DNA from: Trogon surrucura
Lineage: Eukaryota; Chordata; Aves; Trogoniformes; Trogonidae
DNA: 64,000 nucleotides
Reading direction: 5' to 3'
Assembly (NCBI GenBank): GCA_020746105.1
Contig: CM036620.1
Location: forward strand, 45,900,706-45,964,705
In this document: piece after piece, positions 1-12,383 of the stretch
Numbering within the stretch: the stretch's first letter is position 1
Layout of the letters: each line of letters begins with the position of its first letter
Notes under the pieces: model-generated
The model's database searches: none
What the model was told of the DNA's origin: nothing
The model's input: the letters and a program-made list of their open reading frames with translations, nothing else
Translations under genes and position numbers: made by a program

Positions 1-1244
1 TTCTTATTAATTCAAGTTCTTTGGTTCTGTTTCCAAGGTATTTTCTGATTGTTAGTTTGTCTTTGTTAGAGGTGAACAGCTAGAGCTCCTCACTGGAGCT
101 GATGCCAAATAGCTGTTGGAAGGTCTGTAGGGACTTGCTTCTTGGCTACCTTTCAAGTGCAGTATGGCTGTAAAATGTTTTAGTGTCAGAATCACTACAT
201 CTATCATTGTTATGCTTTTTTTCTGTCAATAACTAGTCTCATTTAGTGACATATTTGAACTTAAAGAGGGAAAGCAGATTTTTTCTGTGTGCCAGCGCAT
301 GAATCTTTTTAATTTTTCTGCTCAGATAATTGTTGGGCTTCAGGTTTCAGTGGTGACTTAAATTAATCCCAGTGCTGTCTTTTCAATCTCTTCAATGTTT
401 GTGTTGAGAGAGAGGCCAAAACACATCCTGGCTGTTGGGAGCCACTAGACACCAGTCATCTTGTGAGATGGAAGAAAAGTGAGCTACAGACTTCAGAGCC
501 GATTTTTGTGATGAGTGACAGGGGTGAAAAGGAAATAATTTTGACAGAACTTTTTTCCACTAGCTATGGAAATGTTGAATAACTGGGACATGCTATTTCA
601 TTTTTTTTTCTTGTTTCCATACTGGTTAGCCCTTTTTGCTCAGTGACTTGTGCACCCATTTCCGATTCCTGAAGATTTTCCATTGCTTTGAATCATTTAC
701 ATTGCCTCCTGTCCTGGAGAGTAACAACCCCCTAGTGTAATGATCCTCAGCTTGCTTTATTTTGCAGATTCCTGACTTTGCAGCAGAAATACAGCAAATA
801 GAAATGGCACTTTTCACTTTTATCTTTCTGTAGACCTTTTGGAAAGGAGGTCACAGATAACTTGAGGTTCTGCAGACCCCAAGCTGAAAACCACTGACCT
901 CACCAAGCCCAGCATTTAACACTGGGGTTTGCAGGTACCTGTGCAGCTGAAGCTTATGCTCCTCTACCAGTGTGCTACAAACTTCATCAAACCTTCCTTT
1001 CTCATAGTTCACAGTTTGTCATCCATGGCAACTACCCGGAACCTTGGTGCTCCCTCTGCACCTTTTCCCCTTCTCTTCATTTCGAGGACACCCGCAGCAG
1101 TAACTTTTGGAGTAGCCTGCCTAACTGCGTACAGGGATAGATGGCACTTTGAGGGCTACCTGCTGGAAAGCTTGGTCCAAACATTGCTCCTTGTCTTTTG
1201 TTTGACAGCACAGGAGCTTTGAGGCAGAGAACTTGGTGTCTCTG
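1..1244. other. Non-coding stretch left of the solo LTR
   Basis: No exon, RNA gene or convincing open frame is visible. Open frames are short and have no recognisable protein character. The only structured piece is a possible DNA-transposon end near 857-896, listed separately. The last five bases (1240-1244, CTCTG) are the left target-site copy of the neighbouring LTR. Confidence 0.6.
857..896 (-). mobile_element. Possible terminal end of an ancient hAT (Charlie-like) DNA transposon
   Basis: Read on the minus strand from 896, the sequence begins CAGTGGTTTTCAGCTTGGGG and continues with a GTCTGCAGA stretch. This resembles the terminal inverted repeat of hAT/Charlie elements, which start CAGTGGTTCTCAA followed by GGGGTCCGC. 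hAT insertions leave 8-bp target duplications. I looked for the other end to the left and found only CAGTGGTGAC at 348, whose flank does not match, so the element is either broken or a chance match. This is inferred from remembered family consensus only. Confidence 0.35.
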
Positions 1245-1833
1245 TGTTGCGGGTTAGGGCTGTGCCGGCCACTAAATGTGGACAGATGCTCTGTACCCCC
1301 TCTTCCCCCCCCCCTAAATGGGAAGGAAAAGGGAGTGAGGCGGAGAGCGGAGAGACTTACAGGTTAGGAAAGAAAAACTAAACCAGCTTTAATTAAACAA
1401 TAATGGAAATAATAGTGAAATTATAAAAATAACTATATACAAATATATATAAGCCCACGATCACTGAATTTGTACTAAATATGACATATATCATGGAATG
1501 GAATATTCGTGTTGGTCACCTGTCCTGTCTGTTACCCCCCAGAGGTGCAACCTTTTACTTCCTTGTGCCCCCCTCTTACTACCCAGCACCCCCAGCGTGG
1601 CACACAAGAGCCAGCAGTGGCCTTGGGCACTGTAGGAATAAGTATCAGCAAGAGCCTTTCTGCATCCCAGTCCCAGGCAGTTACTGTAAACATCAGGTGT
1701 TATCACTGCCAGTAGCACACACTGTCTGCAAAAACATGCTGCTCACTTTAGAAAGAGCAGCATTTTATAAGAGACTAAACTGGAAAGTAAAAATCTCTAA
1801 CCAGAACTGGGGTTTTTAGCTAAAACCAGGACA
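1245..1833 (-). mobile_element. Solo LTR of an avian ERVL-type (class III) endogenous retrovirus
   Basis: This 589-bp element starts TGTTGC and ends GGACA, giving the TG...CA termini of an LTR. It is flanked by perfect 5-bp direct repeats CTCTG at 1240-1244 and 1834-1838, the target-duplication size expected for ERVL. Read on the minus strand it begins TGTCCTGGTTTTAGC, close to the start of common bird ERVL LTRs. It also shares their order of blocks: a GGGGCACAAGAAG-like segment, a CAGGACAGCTGACC-like segment, ATTCCAT...CCATG, a TATATA segment (plus-strand 1443-1452), and an ATTAAA poly(A)-type signal (plus-strand 1388-1393) before a pyrimidine-rich end with a C/G run. No internal viral sequence is present, so it is a recombined remnant. 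Confidence 0.85.
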
Positions 1834-3983
1834 CTCTGTCAGATCGATGTGCTGGGCACTGCAGCGCTGACCGCTGTGGGGCTGAAGTCTGTAGGTACTC
1901 TCACAGTGCAAAACCCTAGGTAATTATACTCATGTACAAAGTTACTTGTGAATGAGAGGTAATCTGTAAATAGGCAACCAGGCAAAGAATTCTTGCTCAA
2001 AACCTGCCTGGATTTGCTTTACCTGTTTTCTCACTGCTTGGGCTGCAGTAATTACTTGTTGTGGCACCCCTCAGCCTGCTTCATGAATGAGTTGCCTGCA
2101 AAAGTCTTTTGAAAGCTTTAGTAAAGCTGTGCTGAGTTTGCAGTCACAGATATTGAGGTATGTGATTGGCTTGAATCTGGAGTCATAAGCACGTAAATTC
2201 ATAAATGTCTATCCTTACTTCAGCTGCCTCAGTTGTTCACGAAGAAAACGTGTGCAGAGCCCATCAGATCAGGCGACATAAGAGTAGGCGTGTTAATACT
2301 GTCCCTGTCTGTGGTATTGTGCTCTTGGTATATGCCATGAGAACACCAGCAGTGATTGCACACAGTGTTGCAGAAGGGAGCTGGAGCCTGTAATGTTTTA
2401 TATGGTGTTTCTTACACTAATCTGCAAAATAATGATTGTTGTGTGATGTCACTTGCAGATTTTAGCACTGCATATGACTTTTTGCAGGCTTGTTGTCTCC
2501 TAATTATGATAAGAAAAGATGAGATTTGCACCTCAAGGCCACTGTGTGTCCTCTACTGAAGCACGTTTGTCAGTACTGTCCGGTTCTCTTCTCTCTGTGG
2601 CAACGCCCAAAAGTACATCTGGGGAAGTGACCTGTTCTCATCTGGAAAAACAAGGGTGGAAAGGAAAGTGGTGTCTTGTGGGATTTTCTTTTCCCTTCCT
2701 GAAACCATAGTTGTCAGCGGTTTTGCAAGATAACCAAGCTTTGTTTCATCATTAGGCTCCTTGATTTTTCCAGCATGTGTTGCACATGATTATAAATGTA
2801 TCTGAGCTAGTTTTGAGCTAGTCAGCTCAGGTATGGTTTGCATTCTTCAACCCCAGCAGTAATTATGATTTTCAGCAGTGGCTAACTCCCCTTGCTGCTC
2901 AGGCAGCCTGTGATGAGCTGCTGCAGTAAGTGACTTGAGTCCCTAGATTAAAGCTAGTTTAGGATTATCTAGACTACACTGCAGCATAGGAACCCTCCTT
3001 CACAAACTGAGCTGTTGCAGTGAATTCCTCAGGGCTTTTCGCTTCCTGCCTTTTGAATTTCTTTTTCTGTGAACTTAGCAAGTGTGGCTTTTACCTTTAT
3101 CCATGACTGACCTTTTCTCAATGCTATCTCTCTGCTTAAAATCTTGTGCCAGCATGCGAGCTCTTGTCTTCCTCTGCTGGTGGCTTTGTGCCAGGATCAC
3201 AACAGCCTGCTGAAGTGTCAATAACAGCCTGTCCCTTCCCAGCCTACCTGCCACCTCGCTGCTTGCGGCATCGTCAGTCTTCTGTTGGCTCTGCTATAGC
3301 TGCTTCTACAAACCCCACCTTCCTCAGAGGCATCTTGTCTCTCCTGATGACTCCAGAAATGTCACTGGCTGCATTTGGTGCTAGCTGGGGCTGAGCCTTC
3401 AAGAACTGGCTTTTGGAATGGATGTGGTGCTATCAGGCTTTGAACTCAGACCACGTGTGTTGTAAACTGCTTGGTTTTGACCCTTAAAAACATGAGATGG
3501 GTAAGGCAAGGCCTAATGCCAAACAGCGTGGAAACAATGGGGCTGAGAGACCATCTGCCGGGACCTAACAGAGTAGATCTGGAAAGTGCTTGAGTCAGTC
3601 TTTACCAGTCTTGTCCCTAACTTGCCTTTTTTTTTGTCTCTGCTTCCTCTTCGTTGAGGAAGGTGCAGGTTCATTTTCAGAGTTTACAGGAGTACAGTCC
3701 CTCCTTATCATTTTCAGCAGGAACCAAACTTCCTTCTGTAAATGCACTACCACAGTGGTTTGAGCTGATGTGCGTTGTCACCATGAAAGTCTCCCAGCCT
3801 TTGCGCTCCCTTTTGTTTCGAAACAGGCACCCACAGTGAGCCAGCTCAAAGGCAAAAACCTAATCTAGGGTGAGGTGAAAGGAAAAGCGAGATCAGGGTA
3901 AATTGCTGTGGACCTGCAGACTTAGCTTCTCTGCATTATAGTCTACAAACAGATATTTGTGGGATGGTGAGGTAATTTGGATG
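1834..3983. other. Non-coding stretch, nothing recognised
   Basis: It begins with the right target-site copy CTCTG of the LTR. The remainder has only short open frames without domain-like content, no CpG cluster, and no repeat family I recognise. Some frames of 60-80 codons occur by chance. Confidence 0.55.
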
Positions 3984-4055
3984 CGAAGGGACCTCCAGAT
4001 TTCTCTGGTCCAACCTCCTGCTCGCAGCCAGGATATTTGGCCAGGCTGCTTCTGT
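3984..4055 (-). mobile_element. Short CR1 LINE 3'-end fragment, antisense
   Basis: The segment GAAGGGACCTCCAGATTTCT followed by CTGGTCCAACCTCCTGCTC matches the antisense form of the avian CR1 3' region (AAGGGACCTC...GGTCCAACC...CTGCTC). It lacks the octamer tail and fades after about 70 bases, so it is a small diverged fragment. CR1 elements are usually truncated at the 5' end. Confidence 0.65.
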
Positions 4056-6389
4056 CATCTAACCCGTAACGCCCCGCTGAGGACAGCAGCTGCTAACAGC
4101 AGCTCTGGTGGATCTTGTGGATGATTTCCACATTTCCTGCCTGTTTTTCTGTGGACAGGTCCTTTTGTAACTCTGGCTCCTGCATAACAGGTTCCCCTGG
4201 TCCTCCTGCCTCCAGTTGCTCAGGCAGAATGGGAGACCCAGGAGCACCCAGTGCTGTCTGGCTGGCTCTTCCACCAGCGCTGTCTGGGCACCATCGTTTT
4301 TGAGGCAAATGGGATGATACCTGCTTGAATGCGCAGCTATGAACAAGATTACTCAGCTGGTGTCTTTGTTTGCAATGTGCGTGTTCTTTTAAAAAAAAAA
4401 TCACACACACAAAAAAAGTACAAAACCCCCCACAAAATGCTGACCTGTCTCAGCTGTATTTGTCTGTTTTGACAGATCCTTAAGGTGATTGACGGAGCCA
4501 TAGCTGCCAGCAGCTTTTTTATAGGAGAATCTGTTCTTACTGCTGCTTTTTCTTGGGGAAGACTTTGTTTTGCCAGCCACTCAATCCATGGTTTAACTTT
4601 TTTTTCCTTCTTCCAGAAACCCAGCAATAGCAGCTTTACAATTGCGGTAGACCTTTTGAAATGGCCAGTCAGCCTGACCTTTCTTTAATTTTAAATGATG
4701 AGAAATTAGGTTGTAATGACTTGGTGAATGGAAGTTTTGGAAAAACAAATTAACCAAGTGTTCTTTCTTTCTCTCATAACCTCATTTTCCCACTTCTCTT
4801 GTGACTTTTCAGTTTGCAGTTGACCTGCTCCTTGTGCTTTTTACTCAGCTCATTAAATCATGTTTTCAGTCTGGATTTAGACTCACAAACTACACTTGTT
4901 AGTGACTGTTTCCTTCTTATCTCCTTCCTTTCTTTTTTATCTCAGCCTTTTGGCAGAAAGCACTTAATGGAGGCTGCAGACCTTGAAGTTGGTCTCAGTG
5001 AATAGAGGGGAGGAGGAGACATTGACCATTCACACTTTAATTTCAGCGTTTCTACAGCCTGGTTAATACCCTCCGGGCTATGAAGATATGTGCTTTGTTG
5101 ACTTGAAGAGAATTCATCTTCTGAATAAATGATTGTGAGGGGGAGAAAAAAAAAAAGCCCTTGTTACATAGTTTTGCATAGACTGTGATGTCTAAACCCA
5201 CAGAAAACACACAAACTTTGTAAGCTTTTTGGCCCATGCACTGCAATTCCTAATACGACAGGTTTGTTAATCTGCTCCCGATGCTGCATAAGACTGGTTG
5301 TGTTCAGTGTAACTGGTTAGCAGATTTGTGTGCCTACACCACAGCAGATTTGGAAAACGTTTAATTAAAAGAAGAAGACAAGCAGATGAATGACCCTCAT
5401 GTTTTTAGAAGCTAAACACTGGTGGATCACTGGAGGAGACAAGCTTGGTAACTGTAGAGCTTCCCATCCATGCACATTACATAAAAGATCCAACTTTTAT
5501 TTCCATCAATGGGAATTTTCCAGTGACATAGGAGTTAGATTGTGTTTCTAGTGAAATGAGAAATAAAGATGCCTCGAGCTGAGAGGAATGCAAGAGAGAA
5601 AGAATATATGAAAACACAGACTGTGGTGTGTCTTATTCTTTCTTCTAATATCCATTTGCTCTCTTCTCACCCAAGAAAACATGTTTTGCTGATGAATTAT
5701 TAACAGATCAGCTTCTGAGGGTCCAGCCAGGAAATACTTTCTCAGTTTCCAGAAATGAAAGTGCTCTTTCAGAAACAATTTACAGCTTTCATCATGGTTG
5801 TGAAGATAACGTGAATAATGACAGTTGGGTAAAACTGCTTTCTAAGTGCTGGAACCAAACTCACCCTGGACTCAGTAAAGAGGGGAGGTCACACTTTTTA
5901 CTGTTATTCCAGGCTAGCTATAAAGGCTGCAGGTAAAATTTAATATTCATATTATTTAGTTGCTAGCAAGAGTAAACGTACTTCTGTTATCTTCTGGAAA
6001 AACTGTAGCTACCTTTGTAGAGCTGTATGTGAATGGTAGAAGACAGCGTGTGATAAAATCAAGCAATTCTCCGCTCAGTTATTCTGCTTTACGTTGAAAG
6101 GGTTCAGAAGTGTGTGTGTGTGTAAGCAAAGTTTACTGCCGGTTAAGCAAAATTATTTGCCTTTCCTGATGGTATAACTTGCACAAAATACACCGTCCAA
6201 AGCATCTCTAGAAATATGACAGAGTGACATTTGCAAGCCCAGGCAATAATATATAACATTTTCTAAATGTAAAATACAGAACTGTCTGTCTGACTAATCA
6301 TTGGTAAGGACATGTCTGACTTTATTAGATAGAAATCTCTTCTTTGGCTGTATTAGATAGCTTTAGTGACTTGATCGAAGAATAGACAT

Positions 6390-6426
6390 ATTTTTCTCTT
6401 TTTTTTTTTCTTTTTTTCTTTTTCTC
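6390..6426 (+). repeat. Polypyrimidine T/C-rich simple tract
   Basis: Almost pure T with scattered C over about 37 bases, low-complexity sequence. There is no sign that it is the tail of a recognisable retroelement. Confidence 0.8.
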
Positions 6427-8859
6427 TGACTAGCTAGCAGTGTCTGGGCAGGCTGTCTCACACTGTTGGCTCCTGACTCCTTGAAAGTGTAAATAGCGTC
6501 CTGTTTCTTTGGAAGTTTCTGAGTTTTATGACTGCACAGGGTAAACAGGGAAGGGAAAAATCTAAATGTTGTGTGGAAAGGATTATTGTTGCTGAAGTTT
6601 GTATTTCCTTCTCTTGGTCCATTTGCCACTCATTTAAATGAAATCTCTCTTCCTTCCCCATCCCATGGCTGTGTTGGGTGTCAGTGTGTGTATTATTGTT
6701 TGTGGTGGAGACTCTGGTCATCCCACACTGCTCGCGCTCATGAGTGGGAATTCAAGATGACTGGACAATGCTGAGAATGCAGATGCACAACAAACGCAAT
6801 TAAAATGTCTTTGTTCCTTTTAAAAACATGCTTCTTAGGTATGTTTAAATGCAAGGGTGTGATTTACCTTCCTAACTACAGGTTGTTATTTTGTGGTTTT
6901 TTTTTCTTTTTGTGTTTTTTTTTTTTTAACGTCACAGCTTCTCCATTGGAGGAGTTCTTATATATTTATTCTGGCTGAGAAGACAACCTGGACCAAAGGT
7001 TTTTGCTCAGCCTTCTTTAGGCAGCAGCCCAAGTACTCAGGCAGTTTCTGTCTAAAGGATAGAAAAACATTTGAGAAACGTATTCAAGTTGATAACAGAA
7101 AGTTAAATAGAAAATTGCAGAAACAAACACCGGAACTTAGGCTTCCTCTTTGATTTTTTTGAAACTTATCTAAACTTACGCTAAGATTCTTTTACCAGTT
7201 TGTTCTGAATTTACCATAAGATTCTTTTCTTTTTGCCTTCTGTGCACTTATGGTTTAAAAAATAGAAAATAAACCTGAAAATGATAGATTTAGGATACCA
7301 ATGTGTAAACACTGTGGTGTATAGGTATGTTGAATACTGTGTGAAGTTTTTTTCCCCTACTTGAGGGAACCCCCCAAAAAAAAAAAACACGCCAGAGAGC
7401 TAGAGAAGATGCAAGGAAAGGTAACAAGGGTGCTTCAAAGCATGGAGCAGATATGAAGTGGAAGCTGATTGAATTATGAGTCCCGTGGAGAAAAAGGGTA
7501 GAGCAATGATGTTTCTCTGTCTCTTCTGATGTAAGGATTTGGGAGCATGAAATTAAATTATTAGGAGGTAAACTTGAAACAAACAAAAGAGCTACTTTTC
7601 CAGAAAATATAATAAGGCAATGAGAAAATCACATTTTAAACTTCTAGCATCCTCCATCTTTTATGTAAAAAAATTATCTCAAAAAACCCCACCAAAACCC
7701 AAATATACCAAAATTAAAAAAAAAAACAACCAAGCAACAAAATCACCTTCTCCCCCCCAAACCTGGAGGTCCTCCTGTTCAAAAGTAAATGGATACTTTC
7801 ACAGAACAAAAATCTGGCCGACACAAGAACTTCTTTGTGTGCTGACAGACCTTGCCTTGACTCCCCCTGCGACCAAAGCGGAGCCGGTTTCTGTAGCCAC
7901 AGGTGGCTCCCAGAAGAGTTCACGGGAGGAGTCGCACATAGAGACTCTCCCTTTGCTCCCTGTAGGGCTGGTGGTCGCCCAGTCCCAAGGGCCAGGGGAA
8001 AAGTAGTTTTCCTGTGGTCTCAGAGCAGTAAGAGTTTGCTATCCAGGGTTTGGCTTGGCTGAGAAGGTGGCCAGTGGCCACTGGAGACAGTGAGCCCTTC
8101 TTGCTGAAAACCAAAGCGCCAGGGGTGCGTTGAGCAGGAGATCCCCATCTGGAAATGCCGCGTTTGAATTCCCCTTCGTGGGTTGAAGGGGGTCAGCGCA
8201 CTGGTATGCCGCCTATTATACGATCTTCCTTCTACTTTTACAAACACATCATTTTCTTCATCTGATAATTTGCTTCAAGGACCAGAAAAGTGAGTCTGTG
8301 GAATTTGCTCCTGTTGCTGAAAGAAAAACCCAGGGACCTCCCAAGAGCTTATTATAGAGTCGTAAGGACCTACGTGAAGCCAGGGGTTCTTGGTGTTACA
8401 AAAGGAGGTATTTACTACAGTATTAATTGAAAAATGGGCTGTTTTATTTAAAAATGCTGAGCTTGGAACAAAGTGAGTAGAGCACATTAGTGGTTTCTGG
8501 GTCCTGATCTCTGTAAATGCCCAAAGAGAAGATTAAATGCTTCTTCACAGGGGTAGTTATAATGACTTTGGTGTGAATACTTACGTGAATATTTTCCCTA
8601 GCGTGACTGTAAACATTTAGAATAACATGTAATCTAAAGGGATGGAGAGAATTCTTTTGTCGCCTCTTATGAGTAGCACGAGCAGAACAAAGATAACATA
8701 GTTCCTTAATACCTCCAATAAAAGAAAAAAATAATGTTGCCTGTGCAATGTGAAACTATTCGACAATTCAAAGCATAGCTGCTGAACTCTCATGGAACAT
8801 AGAGTTTCACACAGGGTCTTATTTAGGATTTTTGCTTATTTCTGACTGTTGCTTAGGGG

Positions 8860-8918
8860 TTTTTTTTGGTGAGGTTTATTTTTTATTTATTTTCTTATTT
8901 TTTCTTTTTTTCTTTTTA
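8860..8918 (+). repeat. T-rich low-complexity tract
   Basis: Runs of T broken by single A or C bases over about 60 bases. No adjacent element that would make it a retroposon tail is recognised. Confidence 0.75.
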
Positions 8919-9165
8919 ATGTTCTTGGTGGAATAACTCAGCATGGCAAATAACATAGCATGAAACAGTCATAGTAGGCTTTCTTTCTGTTGGTGTCATT
9001 CTTTAAGGTTGAGTCTGCCAATGAGAATAATTTCCCAATTTTAGCTTATCATATAGGGTTATACATAACAGGAAGGACAGCAGTAGCTGAGTGCTCTGTA
9101 AGTAATGTAGGGAACTCCAAGAAGCAAGATGCTCACTTGAGAGAAGCCTTTCTTACATCGTCTTC

Positions 9166-9466
9166 TGTGGTGGTTTGAGAAGTGGTTGCTTCTGACCCAG
9201 CCAGATTGGTGGCAGAGACAGCATCTCTGTATAGGACATGTCGAGGGTTAATTCAGTGTTACAGAGAACAGAGGGAAGAGAGAATGGAAAGAAATTAATT
9301 GGACAGAAATAGTAAAAATGGAAAGAACAGTTAGGAAGTTTATTTGGAGAGGAAAGCCTGTGTAAGTCATCCTCTGGGTCTACAGAGTGTGTATATTGAG
9401 CTGTGGTGGTGGCTGTATGTCCCCATGCAGCTGGGGTGTTAGTGCTTTGGCTTTCATGTAAGCACA
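9166..9466 (-). mobile_element. Possible degenerate LTR relic
   Basis: On the minus strand this stretch ends TCTCAAACCACCACA, much like the ends of bird ERVL LTRs (AAACCACGACA). It has an AATAAA signal (plus-strand 9339-9344) followed by a pyrimidine-rich run, the order expected for an LTR. The plus-strand left edge reads TGTGGTGGTTTG, and a CA at 9465-9466 could be the other terminus. No matching target duplication was found, and the first half has no match I recall. It may be an old LTR or chance resemblance. Confidence 0.25.
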
Positions 9467-11936
9467 ATGTTGAAAAGACTCTATCTTGAAGATTTAGAAA
9501 TAATTTTTTAGTTTAATGTAATATTGAATATAGAGTATTTTATAATCAAAACTTGAACAGAGTAGGCAAGGAGTGGCTTCTTGAGGAGCTGGATTTCAAC
9601 ACTGAATTTTTGGGTTCCCAGTCTCCTTTCCCTCAAACTTTTTCTTCCCTGTTAAAAAGCTCAGATGAGCTGGGGTGTACTGGTGTGGAATCCAGTGGCT
9701 TGCCTTGCCATCATGAAGGGTTGCTCTGCTGAGTAGTTTGGAGGATTTACCCCTGTGTGGTCCTGTTGGCATTAGGGCTACTCGCCCTCCACTTCTGAAA
9801 TAGTGGCAGAGCTTTATAGAATAGGGCCTTTATTTTTGCTTCGGGTGAGGTTTTTTTATTACAGTCTGGAAAAGTGCATCTTCGCTTCTATCGATCTATA
9901 TAAACATGCTGGTTTTGCCCTCTCTTTTGCTTCTGTCTTTGTCCAGCTTATTTGTTGCTTTGTGGAAGTGAAGCTATGTGCATCTTGCTGGCTGACTGGT
10001 AAAGCCTAACTCTTTTTGCTCTAAGCCATTTCTTGGGTTTACGTTACAAAAGGTAAAGCCCTTTGACGCAGAGCAGAGGTTCAGCTATTATGGGTGTAAT
10101 TATGTCAGTGAAGAATGCAGGATGGTTAAATGCTGCTGTCAAGCTGGGCTGTGTTTTAGACCTATCTGACAGGTAAAGAAGGCAAAGAAATAGCCATATT
10201 TCACTCCCATGACCTCATTTAAAGGTAATACAGGACTTTCCTCCTCTTGCTTTTTCTCTCCTGCAAAATACACAGCTTTTGGTTAAGAGCTGAACTTGCT
10301 GTAGTCTTCTCCTTGCAGTCACATGAGCAGTTTCAGCTCGATGAGGAATGCTTGATGTAATTTTCTGAAATTAGGCATGTAGGTGCGTTGTCTGCTAGTG
10401 GCCGCGTAGCTATTTTACCTCAGTTACAATTAAAAGAGTGTTACCTGGAAGGGAGTGGGAGAAGGTGGGTCAGGAAGTTGGAGCTGAAGCGAGATCCAAA
10501 AAAAGATGCGTTTGGGCCTGTGGATGGGAAGCGTCTGGCAAAAATGGTACCTGTAAGTGTCTTATAGCTATCAGGCTACCTTTGTATGGAAAAAGGAGAT
10601 TTCTGGTCCCAAAACATCCAAGTTACACTGTTATTTGAAGAGTTCTTTTGCCACTTGGTGCAAACCTCTGCATAGGTCTCCCCAAATGGGGTGTTTCTAT
10701 CTAACTGAGATAAAGCATTTTCCTCCTGTAAAACTATTTATTTTCCCCCAGAGAGAGCTGAGATGTATGGAATTTAAACGTGACCTGCAAAGTGTGTCTG
10801 CTACATTTGAAGTATTTTGTTCTGCGATCTCCCACAATCCATAGTTTTGTGAGCTGTGCCCAACTCTTCAGGCTTCAGGGAAATGAACTGCATCTTTGTT
10901 TCAACCTTCTTCATCTACAAAATAAAAATAAAATTGAAGTCTTAGTTGTGCACCCTTCTATTGTTATGGCTTTCCGTTGGTGTGAATTTGACAGGGACAT
11001 TGATGGAGAGTTCTTGAAAATGACTGGTGCTCTCTGGCTCCCTGCTCATACATCCCTAGAAGATGGATAGAGGATACTAAGCAAGTGCAAAATGACATGA
11101 AGAGGTTGGGCAATCCCTTCTGTCTAAATTAGTGCATTTGAAATGATGGAAATTTATTCATAGGGGTAAAATGACTGTCCCTTTTAAAGTAACTGGTAGT
11201 GTCATCAAGGGAATGGTAAATGTTGAAGCATCCTGAAGTGACAAGGAAGATAAACCAAAGCCTCCCTTGCCAAAGGCGTGCAGGGGAGCAGTGCCCTTTG
11301 CTTGGCAGAAGAACACCCAACCTTGCGATTATTTGTGGTGGGCAAGATGTGGCCTTCTGTCAGAAGTTGGTAACAATTTAGAGAAGAACAGAAGTTTGCC
11401 CCTGAATAGGTCAATAATGGTGCGAATTAGATTAAAATGTTTTTTAAAATTATTTTAACAAGTGCCAAGTGAATTCTTTTCTTCAAATGAAATCATGGAC
11501 TGAGTTGTTTCTGATAGAAAATGAAAACCCATTTCTTTGGGGAGGGAAAAGGGGACTGGGACAATAGTGACAAACGCAGAAAGATGCCGAACATCTGCAG
11601 GTCTCTGGTGAGGAAGGAAACTGGCTGTAGCTGTTGTCAAGGAAGGGGTGCTGCTTCTCATAACCCAGAGGAAAGGGTGTGAAACGTGGTCATAATTGTA
11701 GGAAACAATTGTCATTGTTGTTCTGGCTGGACTGCGCCCTGCACGGCATACGGAAATAAATACGAATCTCTCTGAGTCTCTTCACTCTGCTGGTTCTTGT
11801 TGCACCACGAGAAGGGAAGTGTTGAAGTAAAAGGGATCTTGGTGGACTTTGCTCCTCTGTAGCTTACTGGTGGCATGAGCCATCTCCTTACTTTCCCTCC
11901 CCAAACCCCAAATCCCTCCACAATTTGTGCCTGACC
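9467..11936. other. Non-coding stretch, nothing recognised
   Basis: Only short open frames without protein character, no CpG cluster and no repeat family recognised up to the CR1 that begins about 11937. Confidence 0.5.
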
Positions 11937-12383
11937 CATCGGAGGACAACAAAGATGATTGAGAGACTGGAGCATCTCTCTTATGAGGAAAGGTTGAGAG
12001 AGCTGGGACTATTTAGCCTGGAAAAGAGAAGGTCAAGAAGAGACCTTATCAATGTCTATAAATATCTAAAGAGTGGATGCAGGGAGGATGGAGCCAGACT
12101 CTTTTCAGTAGTGCCCAGTGATAGGACAAGGGGCGATGGGCACAAGCGTGACCACAAGAAGTTTCATTTAAATATGAGGAAGAACTTCTTTACTGTAAGG
12201 GCAACAGAGCACCGGAGCAGGTTGCACAGGCAGGTCATGGAGTTTGTGTCTTTGGAGATTTTCAAAACCCGCCTGGATGCAGTCCGGTGTGATGTGCTTT
12301 AGGCAATCGTGCTTTAGCAGGGGGGTTGGACTAGATGGTTTCTAGAGGTCCCTTCCAACTCCAACAATTCTGTGATTCTGTGA
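11937..12383 (+). mobile_element. CR1 LINE, 5'-truncated, with ORF2 C-terminal relic and 3' tail
   Basis: About 450 bases of the 3' end of a CR1 non-LTR retrotransposon in sense orientation. The reading frame at 11955-12302 gives the typical CR1 ORF2 C-terminal pattern: [20 protein letters not shown], then [18 protein letters not shown] and [12 protein letters not shown]. This is the region after the reverse-transcriptase core; the catalytic part is missing. The 3' untranslated part contains GGTTGGACTAGATGGTTTCT and AGGTCCCTTCCAACTCC, then ends in two ATTCTGTG octamers. The frame is still open for about 115 codons but differs from family sequence at many sites and cannot be autonomous. Confidence 0.93.

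Larger units (their letters stand above)
4056..9165. other. Non-coding stretch with T-rich tracts
   Basis: No gene is seen. It holds A-rich runs near 4390-4420 and 7376-7390, a pyrimidine tract at 6390-6426 and a T-rich tract at 8860-8918. A moderately CpG-containing patch lies around 7860-8220, with a 14-bp perfect palindrome CCAGTGGCCACTGG at 8071-8084. Open frames of up to 128 codons in this patch (7620-8006) lack recognisable protein features. Confidence 0.5.

Noticed and set aside
348..357. CAGTGGTGAC as the partner end of the hAT-like repeat at 857-896
   Set aside because: Similarity stops after seven bases and the 8-bp flanks do not match.
1..5000. 3' end of a neighbouring gene (TRAPPC11 lies upstream of STOX2 in mammals)
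   Set aside because: No coding similarity was recognised in either strand; a 3' untranslated region could not be told apart from intergenic DNA by eye.
8071..8084. 14-bp perfect palindrome CCAGTGGCCACTGG
   Set aside because: A single palindrome of this length is expected by chance in a window of this size given GC-rich local sequence; no further support.
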